A DNA stretch of 64,000 nt from Plotosus lineatus (GCA_024760905.1 CM045733.1:35109501-35173500); one strand, 5' to 3'; positions 12,697 through 24,072 are shown, counted from the stretch's first letter. Notes: generated from the sequence alone by a model not told the origin. Made by a program: numbers and translations.

Positions 12697-12895
12697 ATAA
12701 AAAAAAAAAAAAAAAAAAAATCAACTTGGGCTCCCAAGCGGTGCATCGAAAAGGTGTGCAACTATCAAACCAGAGATTGCAAGTTCAAATCTTGGATCGA
12801 TGTCACATCCAACGGTCACTGGGAGTCCATAGGTGTTAATTGACCAAGCTCTCACAGGAGTAAGGGATGGCATATGCTCACTAATCAATCATAAA
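12697..12895 (+). mobile_element. Poly-A run and tRNA-derived SINE fragment (family D)
   Basis: A run of about 20 A is followed by 'gggctcccaagcggtgcatc', a B-box-like 'gcaagttcaaatcttgg' and 'gggatggcatatgctcac', the layout of a tRNA-headed SINE. No second copy in this window. It sits in the intron between exons I and H. Confidence 0.55.
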
Positions 12896-13003
12896 AAAAA
12901 TTAACCTCACTCATTAATTTTTAGTACTCTGCTGAAGGTGGAACAATAAGATGTGGAGGTATGTATGAATACTTATATAATATTTTTAAGTCCATGTGCT
13001 TAC

Positions 13004-13117
13004 CAGAATAGTGGCGACCTTCAGCGATTTGTTGGATAAGGAGTTTGTAACATTGGTCCCTTTACTCCTATGATGCTCTGTTATGTTTAAGCCACCCAGA
13101 GGTTCCCATGTGCCAAT
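13004..13117 (-). CDS. grik2: grik2 exon H: end of amino-terminal domain and linker to S1
   Basis: 114 nt, 38 codons, phase 0. Acceptor ...GGATTAACAG, donor GTAAGC. Encodes IGTWEPLGGLNITEHHRSKG, then TNVTNSLSNKSLKVATIL. The GTW...GLN[IM]TE motif and the run NxTxSLxN[RK]SLxVxTIL match GRIK2. Two glycosylation sequons (NIT, NVT) are kept. VATIL corresponds to the first beta strand of the ligand-binding core. The HHRSKGTNVTN stretch is the least conserved part, as expected for the linker. Confidence 0.92.
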
Positions 13118-13212
13118 CTGTTAATCCGATCAACAGATGCATATACATATAAATTTCACATTGTAGACTGTACACAGACATGCAAAAAAAATCACAAAGT
13201 ATAAAAGGGTAC

Positions 13213-13320
13213 CATTTCCAGTCCTTCCTCCCTCAGACTGATCACATCAAGATCAAAGTCTGTCCTCAAGCCATTGGTTTTGTTAAAGAGAACTCTACCT
13301 GTCAGACCATCCCACGAAGC
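13213..13320 (-). CDS. grik2: grik2 exon G: amino-terminal domain, [18 protein letters not shown]
   Basis: 108 nt, 36 codons, phase 0. Acceptor ...TTTCTCAAAG, donor GTACCC (weak after the GT). Encodes [20 protein letters not shown] and [19 protein letters not shown] is a likely N-glycosylation site. The next intron is only 95 nt long, so exons G and H form a compact pair. It was not covered by any long open frame and was found by translating the minus strand directly. Confidence 0.92.
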
Positions 13321-13699
13321 CTTTGAGAAATATAACAAGGCACTCTATTACATTTTATAATATTACAGCTGTAAAAATATGAATGATTAAAAAAGAAATA
13401 ACTACATTGTTCGTTTAAAAATATCTAAAACATAATTTGTTGCCAAGATACATTAAGATGTTTGTTTACATATACAGTATACATTCACAAGAAAATATTG
13501 GCTCATTTGTTAAATTCAGTCAATCCAGTTCAGTGATAATGTGCAACATGTTAAAGTTATTTTCATCTGAACAGAAAATCGTGTTTAGAGAAAATCAGTT
13601 GTAAACTTGCATAAATTGAAATTAAAACATAACATGCACTTATTTGTTGTATGCAGTCCTATTTGTCGAGAGTTCAACAGTATAAGATTTTGGTGACAA

Positions 13700-14010
13700 A
13701 AATTACAGAGACATAGTGTTTAGCACATCCGTCTCACAGCAAGGAAGTCCTTGGTTCGAGCCCCAAGCACAGCGGGTGCATTTCTGTTCTTCCAGTGCTT
13801 ATGTGAGTTTTCTCCGGGTGCTCCATTTTACAGGCATGCACATTAAACTACATGGATACTCTTGATTGCCCCTAGGAGTGAGTGTGAATGGTTGTATATG
13901 GTCTAGCAATCTCATGAGGGTGTACACCGCCTTTGCCCAGAGTCAGCTAGGAAAGGCTCCAGCTTCCCTGCAACCCTAATAAGGAGGCTTGGAAAATTAA
14001 ATGAAAATAA
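13700..14010 (+). mobile_element. SINE family C
   Basis: Head 'acatagtgtttagcacatcc' and 'tctcacagcaaggaagtcc', B-box 'ggttcgagcccc', body 'tctccgggtgctccatttt', 'ttgcccctaggagtgagtg', L2-like tail 'gagggtgtacaccgcctttg' through 'aaggctccagcttcc'. Compare 40757-41103 and 48715-49080. Confidence 0.78.
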
Positions 14011-14820
14011 CAAACGTCGATTAAAGAGTATAATTACAATAAAACTATCATTTAATTGTATTTGTCTCATAATTGAGATGTTACACGAGACATTTTTATT
14101 TAATTATAATATGAGTATATGTAAGTTTATAAAAATTGTTTTTTTTATTTTATTATTTTTTTTTTTTCATTTCAAATACCATATTCAACGTGATAAGTGC
14201 CCAGGGCGCTTAAAAATTGGAGTGGGTGGGTGGTTATTAAAATGATATCAGCTGAGTGGAACGGTAAGTGCTAATTACCATAGAGGTGGAAAGCATGAAT
14301 AATAACAGAACAATAAAAGAGTTTTACTGGTATTTGTGTTGTTCATGTTGTGTTATCAACCAAATTACTTACATCAAAGCTGAAAATAAACTGAAAACAG
14401 CATAATTAAAAAAAAGACACTTTAATTTTCCCTCTGGGTTCTGTTCCTTTAAATATTTTCCCCCAATGTAACATAGAGCCAATCAACATGAATATCAACT
14501 TTAGCACATGGCACATTTAACCAATCAACACAAAGGTCAACTTTAGCACATGGCAAGTTGAAAAGCACATGGCCAGGAACATCTTTAAATTTATGAAGTT
14601 AGTGAGCAAGAGAATAGGATGAAAAATACTCGTCATCACTTTCTGATAGGTCCATATCTGGCTTATCACTCCATTCATTCAGAGCGTCCCATAGTTTTGC
14701 TGTAGCAGTTTCTAATGGTTCAGCAAAATATTTTCTTGGGTGGGGCGCTAATTGGACCAGGGCGCTTATTACATCAAATACGGGTAATTAGAATAAGAGT
14801 GACATGGGGTTGAAGCAAAA
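14011..14820. other. Intron, no recognised gene; short local repeats
   Basis: AT-rich. A pair of related ~45-bp segments ('gccaatcaacatgaatatca' near 14479 and 'accaatcaacacaaaggtca' near 14520) is a local tandem repeat. 'gataagtgcccagggcgctt' near 14191 and 'gggcgctaattggacc' near 14742 may be ends of an unidentified element. Confidence 0.4.
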
Positions 14821-14823
<3 letters not shown>

Positions 14824-14888
<65 letters not shown>

Positions 14889-14931
14889 TGTCTATCGACA
14901 TGATCTCAAGCAATTTACTGGTTTTCCACCC

Positions 14932-14985
<54 letters not shown>

Positions 14986-14994
14986 GTTGTTGTT
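14824..14994. repeat. (TG)n and (ATT)n microsatellites
   Basis: (TG) about 14824-14887 and (ATT) about 14937-14985, separated by 50 unique bases. Open frames encoding poly-Cys/Val or poly-Asn through this stretch are artefacts. Confidence 0.97.
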
Positions 14995-15231
14995 ATTGTT
15001 GTTTGTTTTATTGATTCGTTCTCTCATTCATACATTTATTTATTTATTTTACATTTATATAGCTCCTTTCATTACATTTTACATTTTCCTCGCACTGTGT
15101 TCCAAGGTGACATGGTTTCTAAGAAAAAGTGCCTGAGGATGAATAAATAAGAATAATGAATACATGCATGCATACTTGATTTCATATTAGTTAAGAATTT
15201 CCATGCCACATATGCTGTGAGGGATTAGTGC

Positions 15232-16263
15232 AGGGGTGGGCAAACTATGCCCGCAGGCCGCATCCAACCTGTTGGTCTTTTTAATCCGGCCCGCTGAAGC
15301 CCAAATCAAACCATGTAATTATACTTGCATGCATCTGACCTTGTCCTCTAATGCCTGGCTTTCCACAAGGTGGCGCACTGTGCGATATATTGACTTGATT
15401 TTAGGAGCCTGGGCTCAATTATTTCTCTGCTACTGCTGTGAACACGTCTGCAATAATGAGTGGGCCAAAAGAAAATAAAAGTCGACAGTGAGTCCAAGTG
15501 TTTAATAAGGAATGGACAACTAAATTCGTTTTCACTGAAGTATGGTGAAATCTATATGTCTTATTTGACAAGAAACCATTTCAGATTTAAAGGAATAGTA
15601 CGTCAACTGTCACTTTTCGACCAAGCATGCGAATTACACCAACAACCATTCAATGCAAGAATGTACATAGAGGTCAGAGGCTAGTTTGCGGGCTCAACAG
15701 AACACCTTTATCAGACAAACTGCCATCCAAGAATCAACCACTGATTCAAGAAGGCAAGTTATGTGCTGGCATTCAAATTAGCAAAGACTCTGATCATCTC
15801 AGAGCTGTTATGAGTATTACCATACAAAACTTACACCAGACTTCACTGCGGTGTGAAAAAGGGTGAACAACACTGTTCCCACAGAAAGTGAGTGTAGTAC
15901 ACTGTGAGATTGCCTTTCGGCTTTTTCCCTTTATCAGGGTTCGCCACAGCGAATGATTTGCACGTTTGAGTTTGGCATAGGGTTTTGCGTCGGATGCTCT
16001 TCCTGACACAACCCTTTAGCAAGGGACAGAAACACGCTGACGGCTTTGCAGCTACTCTTTACGAAAGTCAGCAATGGTTCTTTTACATGCCTCTCACCAT
16101 AGACAGTGACAGACATGGCCGGTAATGCCTTTTTTTAGGTTTCTGTTTGATATATACTGTACATGTATCAATATATATTTATTAATGCAGCTGGTGTTGG
16201 CCCAGCCCATCTGACAAATTTTAAAAGTCCTTGGCCGTTGAGCCAAAAAGTATGCCCATCTCT
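15232..16263 (+). mobile_element. hAT-type DNA transposon relic
   Basis: The left end 'caggggtgggcaaactatgc' and the right end 'aaaaagtatgcccatctcta' form hAT (Charlie-like) inverted ends. Inside, 'atgagtgggccaaaagaaaa' opens a broken frame resembling MSGPK...VFNKEWTTKFVFTE of ZBED/GTF2IRD2-like hAT transposases, with many stops. The remaining transposase is lost. A partial SINE A sits within (15912-16120). Confidence 0.75.
15912..16120 (-). mobile_element. SINE family A, partial, nested in hAT relic
   Basis: Plus strand reads 'ctttcggctttttcccttta', 'gccacagcgaatgatttgca', 'agcaatggttcttttacatg' and 'acagtgacagacatggccgg', the inverse of the RTE-tailed SINE A. The tRNA head is missing. Confidence 0.85.
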
Positions 16264-16273
16264 AAATTAACTT

Positions 16274-16275
<2 letters not shown>

Positions 16276-16349
<74 letters not shown>

Positions 16350-16360
16350 ACACACATGCA

Positions 16361-16414
<54 letters not shown>
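16276..16414. repeat. (CTGT)n and (CA)n compound microsatellite
   Basis: (CTGT) about 16275-16308, then CT, then interrupted (CA) to about 16414. Shadow open frames on both strands are not genes. Confidence 0.97.
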
Positions 16415-16416
<2 letters not shown>

Positions 16417-17021
16417 TTCTGTTAAAAGAAAAGAAAAGAAAATTGATCAAAAGCATAATCTGTTACGTATCAGGCTGACATCTAGTCACAGGATTACACT
16501 ACAAAGAAGATGCTGGGTTCTTTGTTCAGGAACTGGCTCTTTCTAAACTCTCGCTTCAAAGCTATCTTAGAATTGGGGAGAAAAAGACAAAGGTAGAAGA
16601 GGTTGAAGTTCAAGAGATAAAGGATGTAATAAAGGAGGAAAGCATAGGGTAGAATGTGACCTTTGCACATCTTACCTGAAGTAATACCAACTAAAAATAA
16701 ACAAAATACAGAGGATGTCATAAAGACAGTGAAAGGGACTGTTGGACATTCAATATACGACACTGATATAACAACCTTGATAATAACCTGAATGCAGTAT
16801 GATGATGAGAAAAAATTTCAATAGACAATTTAGTCACAAATTAGTTCGTCACAATTCCAGTACAGAACCTTATCTGTTGCATGACTGACATTAAAAACAT
16901 TTTCCTTTTACTAGGAAAGCATTCATAATTTCACATACTTTACATTTGTAAGCCATTTAGAATAAATATTAGATGAAGGATGCCTTAAATTAAACAGTTT
17001 ATATAGTATATCTCCTCCTTG

Positions 17022-17023
<2 letters not shown>

Positions 17024-17090
<67 letters not shown>
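17024..17090. repeat. (TG)33 array next to exon F donor
   Basis: Uninterrupted 67-bp TG tract on the plus strand; CA in the grik2 transcript, starting about seven bases after the exon F donor. Confidence 0.98.
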
Positions 17091-17093
<3 letters not shown>

Positions 17094-17098
17094 AGCAC

Positions 17099-17242
17099 CT
17101 CTTTAATCAGGCTTATGAACCTCGCACCAAGGCGCCAGGGTTTATGCCGGTTGCACTGCAGAGAGCTCACAGTGATCTGCTGCGCCTGCTGCACGGCTAC
17201 TGCTACAACATGCACTGCATCATACATGAGAGCTGCATCTGT
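17099..17242 (-). CDS. grik2: grik2 exon F: amino-terminal domain, flanked by complementary microsatellites
   Basis: 144 nt, 48 codons, phase 0 at both ends. Encodes [19 protein letters not shown], then [20 protein letters not shown] and ISLIKE. The motif [12 protein letters not shown] is diagnostic for GluK2. The acceptor is ...GTGTGTCACAG: upstream on the RNA there is no clear polypyrimidine tract but a long UG repeat (plus-strand CA at 17267-17322). The donor is GTGCTC, weak, and a CA repeat (plus-strand TG at 17024-17090) starts about seven bases into the downstream intron. Skipping would remove 48 residues in frame. Neighbouring exons splice to it without a frame change. Confidence 0.93.
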
Positions 17243-17262
17243 CTGTGACACACATATACGTG

Positions 17263-17266
<4 letters not shown>

Positions 17267-17322
<56 letters not shown>
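17267..17322. repeat. (CA)28 array next to exon F acceptor
   Basis: Uninterrupted 56-bp CA tract on the plus strand; UG in the transcript, ending about 24 bases before exon F. Complementary to the array at 17024-17090. Confidence 0.98.
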
Positions 17323-17324
<2 letters not shown>

Positions 17325-17946
17325 ATGATACATAAAATTAACTTAAGGTAGCACTAAAAATTTGTTTAGGATTTTGGGTATCACTTTAGCAAGCAAGGAC
17401 ATTGATACACAATGCAGCTTTCCTGACAGCGCTGATCTTTTTTTATATTTTATATTTGCAGCTTTTCACAGCTATTTACACAAATCTGAAGTCTGCAACT
17501 CTGATCCACAATATAACAGAATTCTGCTTTATACCATATATTTGTGTAAACTGTATGTCACCCTTTGTACTCAATTAAAAAGTGATAGAAAATCAACAAC
17601 ACTGCCCTCCATAATTTGTGGCACCTCTGGTTAAGATGTGTTAATGTCCTTAAAATACTTTTAAATTTTATTGAAGAAGCATACTCTCACACCAAAAATG
17701 TAACCTTCAACTCAAGTGAATGTTGACGGAGGGGGAAAATCCCTGACTAAAAAAATAATTATTTTTCATAAAATTACATGTTCCACCTGTTTCCACCATA
17801 CACAGTCTAGAAGATGATAAGAGAAATGAAAAGTTCTCCATAGCTCACTGTTAAAATTATACAAATAATAGTATATTGGGGTCAAAAACTCTCCAAGACA
17901 ACCATCAGACACTAACTATAGGGCAATAATTAATCAGGGTAGTATA

Positions 17947-18053
<107 letters not shown>

Positions 18054-18945
18054 TGTCATGTTGACTGTGCTTTCTTTACTAAAATAGCTTGTTCATAAAA
18101 TAATTCACAACTCACGATACTCCTCCCCTAGCAAATTTATTTTTATTCAAGCTCTCGTATATAGTAAGCATCATCTTTGACCTAAGAAAGGCAGCATTAC
18201 ACTCATTGTTCCGTATGCCTGAATAAAAACAACACAGATTTCCAGCACAGCTTTATTCAGAAATTTCAAGTTTGTGGGAAATGGAGATGAGATGCATTGT
18301 TGCAAACAGAGAATCAATTTCAATGCTAATTAACGGAAATAAACTGAAGATTTCTTACAAGTGAATTTTTGTGAAGTTTTAAATAATGATCGACAACAAA
18401 GCAATTCAAGGCATGGATACAAAAGAAACTACATTTTGTTTTGATTTAGAAATATCTTCTCCTAAACCACGTAATACCAACTTGATTAATCCAAATACTC
18501 AACTGTATACAAACAAAATCCCACAAATGATGATTATTTAATTACAATTTAAAATGAAATGCCTCCTTACCCATTTCATATGTAGTGCAGTATTATAAGC
18601 CATTATTTCATGTAATTTATGTGTGATTCAAAAGCAGCTAGGAGGCGTTTCATATTCAACCATTATTACACATCCACAGTTATTAAAAAGCTAATGTTGT
18701 GTAACACAGCGTTCTAAAAAAAATTTTCTTCTACTAATGGCAAGAATACTAAATTAAAATAGTCATTAAAGCACACCAAGTGATACATTTTAGGACATTT
18801 TTAGGAGGGGTGTAAAAATATTTATACTTCAGAAATTCTCTTTTCCTTGCTGGAGTTAAAATTAGATGGGGGGAAATGAAACTGGGATTTTTAAAAATCT
18901 TTTTTTATATTGCAGTTATTATTTTATATATAGTGTATATGTACT

Positions 18946-19165
18946 TCTTCTTCTTTTCCTTTCAGCTGTTCCTTCCGGGATCGCCACAGCAAATCATCTG
19001 CCTCCATCTTCATGGAAGTCACATTAATGATTTGCATGTTTGATTTGGCATAGGTTTTTACATCAGATGCCCTTCCTGATACAACCCTTAGCAGGGGCAG
19101 AAACATGCTGACAGCTATGCAGCCTACTCTTGTTGAAAGTCAGCAATGGTTTTTTGACATGCTTT

Positions 19166-19230
<65 letters not shown>
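18946..19230 (-). mobile_element. SINE A / RTE-tail fragment and (AT)n array
   Basis: Plus strand starts 'ttcttcttcttttcctttca' (inverse RTE simple-repeat tail), then 'cgccacagcaaatcatctgc', the RTE tail extended beyond the usual SINE junction, then the SINE A body to 'agcaatggttttttgacatg'. It stops at an (AT) array 19172-19228. Head missing. Confidence 0.75.
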
Positions 19231-19233
<3 letters not shown>

Positions 19234-19330
19234 TTTTTTGGTACTGACAGTCTGTCAGCTTCCATATTGATGACATGGTCCAGCAGTTTCAGGTTTCAGT
19301 TCATGAGCAGTTTTGTTAACCTTCAAAGAG

Positions 19331-20590
19331 AGATACTCAAGAGTTCTTTTCACTTCTAGTCGGTATTGCTATTCCTTTTTACATCTATATATTAGTATTC
19401 AAATGAGTATGTTAGAGTGGTGCAGGACATGTGTGAGAGATGTAAGACAGTGGTGAGGTGTGCTGTCGGTGTGACAGAAGAGTTCAAGGTGGACGTGGGA
19501 CTGCATCAAGGGTCAGCTCTGAGCCCCTTCTTGTTTGCTATGGTGATGGACAGGCTGACAGATGAGGTGAGACAAGATTTCCCATGGACTATGATGTTTG
19601 CATCTGACATTGTGATCTGCAGTGAGAGCAGAGAACAAGTGCAGAAAAATCTAGAGTGGTGGAGGCATGCCCTGGAAAGGAGAGGAATGAAGGTTAGCCT
19701 CAGTAAGACAGAATACATGTGTGTGAAGGACAAGGACCCCGAAGAGGAACGGTGAGGTTACAGGGAGCAGAGATAAAGAAGGTGGACGATTGTAAGTACT
19801 TAGGATGTGGTGAAGGAGGACATGAAGGTCACTGGTGTCAGAGAAGAAGATGCAAAGGATAGGGTGAGATGGAGGCAGATGATTCGCTGTGGCGACCCCT
19901 GAAGGGAAAAGCCGAAAGGAAAAGAAGAAGAGGCTCAAAATACAGAGCAGTGGAGAGTGTGGAAAAGAGGTAAAGAAGCACGTACAGGCAGAAAAGAGGT
20001 AAAGAAAAGGCAGAAAAGGCAGAAAAGGGGTAAAGAAGCACGTACAGGCAGGTTAGAATGGTTGGAGAAAAGTGTCCGGTGTGATGTGTGATAGGAGATT
20101 TTCAGCAAGAATGAAAGGAAAAGTGTACAAGACGGTGGTGAGGCCAGCGATGTTGTATGGTTTAGAAACAGTGGCACTGGGGAAAAGAGAAGAGGCAGAG
20201 CTGGAGGTAGCAGAGATGAAAATGTTGAGGTTCTCTTTGGGAGTAACGAGGGTGGATAGGATCAGGAATGAGTAAATCAGAGGGACAGCACATGTAAGAG
20301 GTTTTGGAGACAAAGTCAGAGAGGCTAGATTGAAATGGTTTGGACATGTACAGAGGAGGGATAGTGAGTATATTGGTAGTAGGATGCTGAGGTTGGAACT
20401 ACCAGGCAGAAGGCCTAGAGGAAGACCAAAGAGATTTATGGATGTGGTGAAGGCGGACATGAAGGTCGTTGGAGTAAGAGTAGAAGATGTAGAGGATAGG
20501 GTGAGATGGAGGCAGATGATTCGCTGTGGCGACCCATGAAGGGAGCAGCCGAAAAGAAAAGAAGAAAAAGAAGAAGAATAAGAAGAAAAG
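19331..20590 (+). mobile_element. RTE LINE copy, deletion-derivative type, with its own 3' end inserted
   Basis: Begins with a non-RTE filler (to about 19412) shared with the copy at 53815-55880, then RT sequence YERCKTVVRCAVGV-like (here MCERCKTVVRCAVGV), LHQGSALSPFLFAMVMDRLT and SREQV. The catalytic FADD box reads FASD (19595-19606), a substitution. At 19805-19934 about 130 bp of RTE 3' end is inserted between two 'agg' triplets, and the interrupted sequence resumes at 'ctcaaaatacagagcagtgg'. A ~60-bp tandem duplication follows (19971-20050). It ends at the (gaa) tail near 20590. Confidence 0.85.
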
Positions 20591-20619
20591 AGAAGAAGAA
20601 GATATTAGCATTCAAATAA

Positions 20620-21300
20620 ACTTACAGTAAGCATCGTATAAGTCGAAATCTCGTAACTTGAATAATCGCGAAACTCGAAGGGCCTCCAGAGGTCTCAATT
20701 TTTCCAACTATAATTCCATTAAAATACCATCACATAGCTCGGATTCGGTAAGTCGGATTTTCACCTAAGGCCAATGAACATTTGAATCCCTGTCTTTTGA
20801 ATTGTTTTTTTTTTTAATAATTAAATTAATTTTCTTTAAAATCTTATCGCATAAGTTGGATCATCATCATAGGCTATGGTCACTCATTCACACACGTGCA
20901 CAGCATTGCTATAAATGCACTTTTACTATGCTATTTCCAATCTCGGGCACAAGTGACTGCACAATTCGTTGGGTTAAGTGAGTAGTACGTACCTAGATAC
21001 GAGGTACTGTTTGTTGTTCCCAATTAAACACACATAGTGTTAAAAAGCCCTAAGAGCATGTAAACAGCCCTGAGTGTGCTTCATGAATATGGTTCATGTT
21101 AGCTTTCACCATTCCTGAATTCCTAACCAATATCGCACAACCCGGTTTTCTCTGACTTATATGTCTAAGTCAGATTTCCCCGACTTACACATAAGACAAA
21201 ATTCTCTAAGTCAGAGCAAATTTGCTGGTCCACTTAAATCAAACTTATGCAATGTTTACTATATATATAAGGCAGGAGGTACAAGGCTTGCAATTTACCC
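20620..21300. other. Intron with possible MITE ends, unidentified
   Basis: 'gtataagtcgaaatctcgta' near 20637 and 'tgacttatatgtctaagtca' near 21152 are loosely related and rich in ATAAGTC-like words, suggesting a decayed inverted-repeat element. No protein remains. Confidence 0.3.
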
Positions 21301-21329
21301 CCAAACCTGGGTCCATTGCCAATCCCTCA

Positions 21330-21570
21330 AAGCAAAAGCTCCAGCACCTTGAAGAATTTCTCTTCATCAAGAATTTTCCTGTATTTGGCACCATCCATCA
21401 TTCTCCACATCATTATACTGCTACCACAATTAGAATGCTATTCTTGGAATCATGAGGATTGTTGGGTTGTGCCAGATATATAACATTTTCCTTAATGGTT
21501 CAAAAGTTTTTCAATTTTAGCTTCATCTGACCAGACCATTTCTTCCCATCTCAGCCAACTCTGGCAAGGG
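21330..21570 (-). mobile_element. Tc1-like transposase fragment
   Basis: Plus-strand words 'gaatcatgaggattgttggg', 'ataacattttccttaatggt' and 'agcttcatctgaccagacca' correspond to the reverse complement of a fish Tc1 transposase around the WSDE(T/S)K motif. Frame is broken. Confidence 0.7.
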
Positions 21571-21599
21571 CAAAACACACTGGACAGTTTGTCAGGCAA

Positions 21600-21790
21600 T
21601 TGCAGGGCAGAAACACACTGGTGACTATGCAGCCTACTCTTGACAAAAATGAGCAATGGCCTTTGATAACCCAGTTATCTGCAATGGAGGGGACAGCCGT
21701 GACAACCCGTTTTCAGTAGGGCTTGAACCCCAAACCTTGGGATTAGTAATACAGCACCCTACCACCAGGCAACCACTGCACCTGGTTGTA
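21600..21790 (-). mobile_element. SINE family A head fragment
   Basis: 'cctttgataacccagttatc' and 'ggggcttgaaccccaaacct'-like sequence, then 'acagcaccctaccaccaggc' and 'accactgcacc' are the inverse of the family A head and first body part. The RTE tail is absent. Confidence 0.8.
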
Positions 21791-21989
21791 CAAAATATTA
21801 AATATAATCGTGCTAATAATGGTGTCTTATGTGCTTTTGCTGAAAATATTTGTTTTTCCGAATAAATTAAAGGCAATATTTTTATGATCTTTTTTCTGAA
21901 TGAGCCAAAGCTACAAAAGGTGGATTGTTTTTTTTCCTAGCCCTTTTTACTCTTCTTTACATGGGTACTAATAATTGTGGAGGACACTA

Positions 21990-22194
21990 CAGTGGAGCCT
22001 CGTACTCAACCATAATTCATTCCCGATGGCTGGTCGAATTCCGATTTGGACAAATTCCAAATCCGCTTTTTCCATTACAAATAATGAAAATGGTCTTAAT
22101 CCGTTCCGTCCACAAATTAAGTGAAAAAATTATTGAATACAGTACACTATGTTATGGTCTATGTTGTGAGAGACTCTGGTTTTGGTGTCTCTCT

Positions 22195-22268
<74 letters not shown>

Positions 22269-22271
22269 CTC

Positions 22272-22327
<56 letters not shown>

Positions 22328-22689
22328 CACACACACCCTTTCTCTCTCTCTGCATGTTAGAGAGGGGCGTGGCTGTCATACCTGGTGGAATGCTAAACAC
22401 ACACACCTGATTCCACTTAATCACAGGCTATAAAGACTAGCAGCACTCCTCCCGGTGCTAGAAGATTGTCCCTCTTCCCTGTCATCTCTCTGGCTCCTGC
22501 TTGACAAATCGGAGCTCCAAACTCAACTTAACTTGATTCCTTGGATCGGAGGTCCAGATGAACCGTGTTTTGCTCACATTCGGCGAATTAAACAACTTAA
22601 AAAATGAAAAATAAGCTACAGTGTGCTCTCTCAAAAGAGAGTTAAGCCTCCTTTCATCTCTGACTGACTCTGTAGGCAGTCTTTCTCTA

Positions 22690-22755
<66 letters not shown>

Positions 22756-22797
22756 ACACACACACACACACACACACTGTCTCTCTCTCTCTCACTC

Positions 22798-22833
<36 letters not shown>

Positions 22834-23645
22834 GCACGCAATGCATAGCTGACGGAAAAATTGTATTTAAAGCGGAATTACAGTACCTGTTTGAAAGATC
22901 AGAGGTCCTGATTCAATATTAACTTGCTTCCTCTCGAGATCGGCGGTCTTGTCCCACAGAGCACTCTCCTTATGCTCCTTCTGCTTCAATATCATGTCGA
23001 AATAATCGCCTCCGTCACTGTATTTCCACTTTAAGGTCTCCTTCTGCTTCAATATCATCCCGATTGTAGAGGGGTTTCGGCGATAATGAAATACTAATGC
23101 TGCAATGATCTCAAAACAAGCCAACAGTCCTGTTCAACTCTCCTTCACACATGTGACAAACAGGAAGTATGGGTACAGGAAATATGGGTACAGTTCAGCT
23201 GCCTCCTGGCCAATGGGAGGCCAGTGGGGCGGGATGTTGGGAGACAGCCAATGAGAGAGCAACTCGCGCATGGTTTGAATTTTGAATGGCATGTTTGGCA
23301 CCTTTCGTAAAAAGAGGGTGTTTTCGTAAAATTAAGGAAAATGTTTTTCATAACCTCGAGTTTTCTTACCCAGTGGGTTTTGTAAGTAGAGGGCTGACTG
23401 TATCAACAACTTCCGGACTTCCTCAGAACAAAGCTAGCTTTATCATGGTGATACATAGTATCAACAACTTCCAGACTTCCGGAAAGCGGGAATTTACGTC
23501 CCTCTTAGTCTTGTTTTTTCTTGCACTTTTTTAGTGTTCGACATCCGGATTTTGGTCGACTTCCGGGACAAAAAAAATCCAGGATTTTTTGGTGGAATTC
23601 TGATTTGTTCGACCTCTAAAGCGTTCAAGTACCGAGGCACCACTG
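21990..23645. mobile_element. Tigger/pogo-like non-autonomous transposon with internal microsatellites
   Basis: 1656 bp. Left end 'cagtggagcctcgtactcaa', right end (inverse) 'cagtggtgcctcggtacttg', flanked by TA on both sides (21988-21989, 23646-23647). Interior carries two CA/CT microsatellite blocks (about 22195-22350 and 22684-22840) and two CCAAT boxes near 23208 and 23250. No transposase. Its middle part is present again at 56090-57390, and end fragments lie at 44410-44702 and 63342-63840. Confidence 0.8.
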
Positions 23646-23977
23646 TATTTGTGATAACTGTTTAGTTAACTGTATAAATAGTATCTGGCCATGCTTTTTC
23701 ACTTTCCATTGCACACAAGCAGATGTTTTTCTTCTGTAGACCATGGGCTCAGAACATTAAAATAGAGCGCATTATGTGTGATTAAGTTATAATCACTGAC
23801 AAATTGTTATGATACAAGAGGAATAAAGCATGTTTTTTATTTACATTTACAATCTGAAAAAAATCTGTTTAATAGCCTGTTTTAGCCTGTTTGAAAGGGC
23901 CGCTAATTTGAAGTCAGTTTCTCTACCCACGAATGTAAGGATTTCACGAAGAGGACATGAAAATATCATAGATGGAT

Positions 23978-23978
23978 G

Positions 23979-24071
<93 letters not shown>

Positions 24072-24072
24072 T
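23978..24072. repeat. (GATA)n microsatellite
   Basis: About 22 GATA units followed by an inverted echo 'ttatctatctaac'. Surrounding 23650-24430 has no other recognised feature. Confidence 0.97.

Noticed and set aside
14788..15150. Open frames encoding poly-Cys/Val, poly-Asn or poly-His/Thr
   Set aside because: They are translations of TG, ATT and CA microsatellites; the same applies near 16231, 17019, 22121, 22621, 33615, 37400, 39553, 56080 and 58640.
19417..19755. Separate host gene encoding a reverse transcriptase-like protein
   Set aside because: It is a fragment of the RTE LINE with family tail and internal rearrangement; FADD is mutated to FASD.
23978..24072. CRISPR-like regular repeat
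   Set aside because: It is a continuous GATA microsatellite without spacers, in a vertebrate genome.
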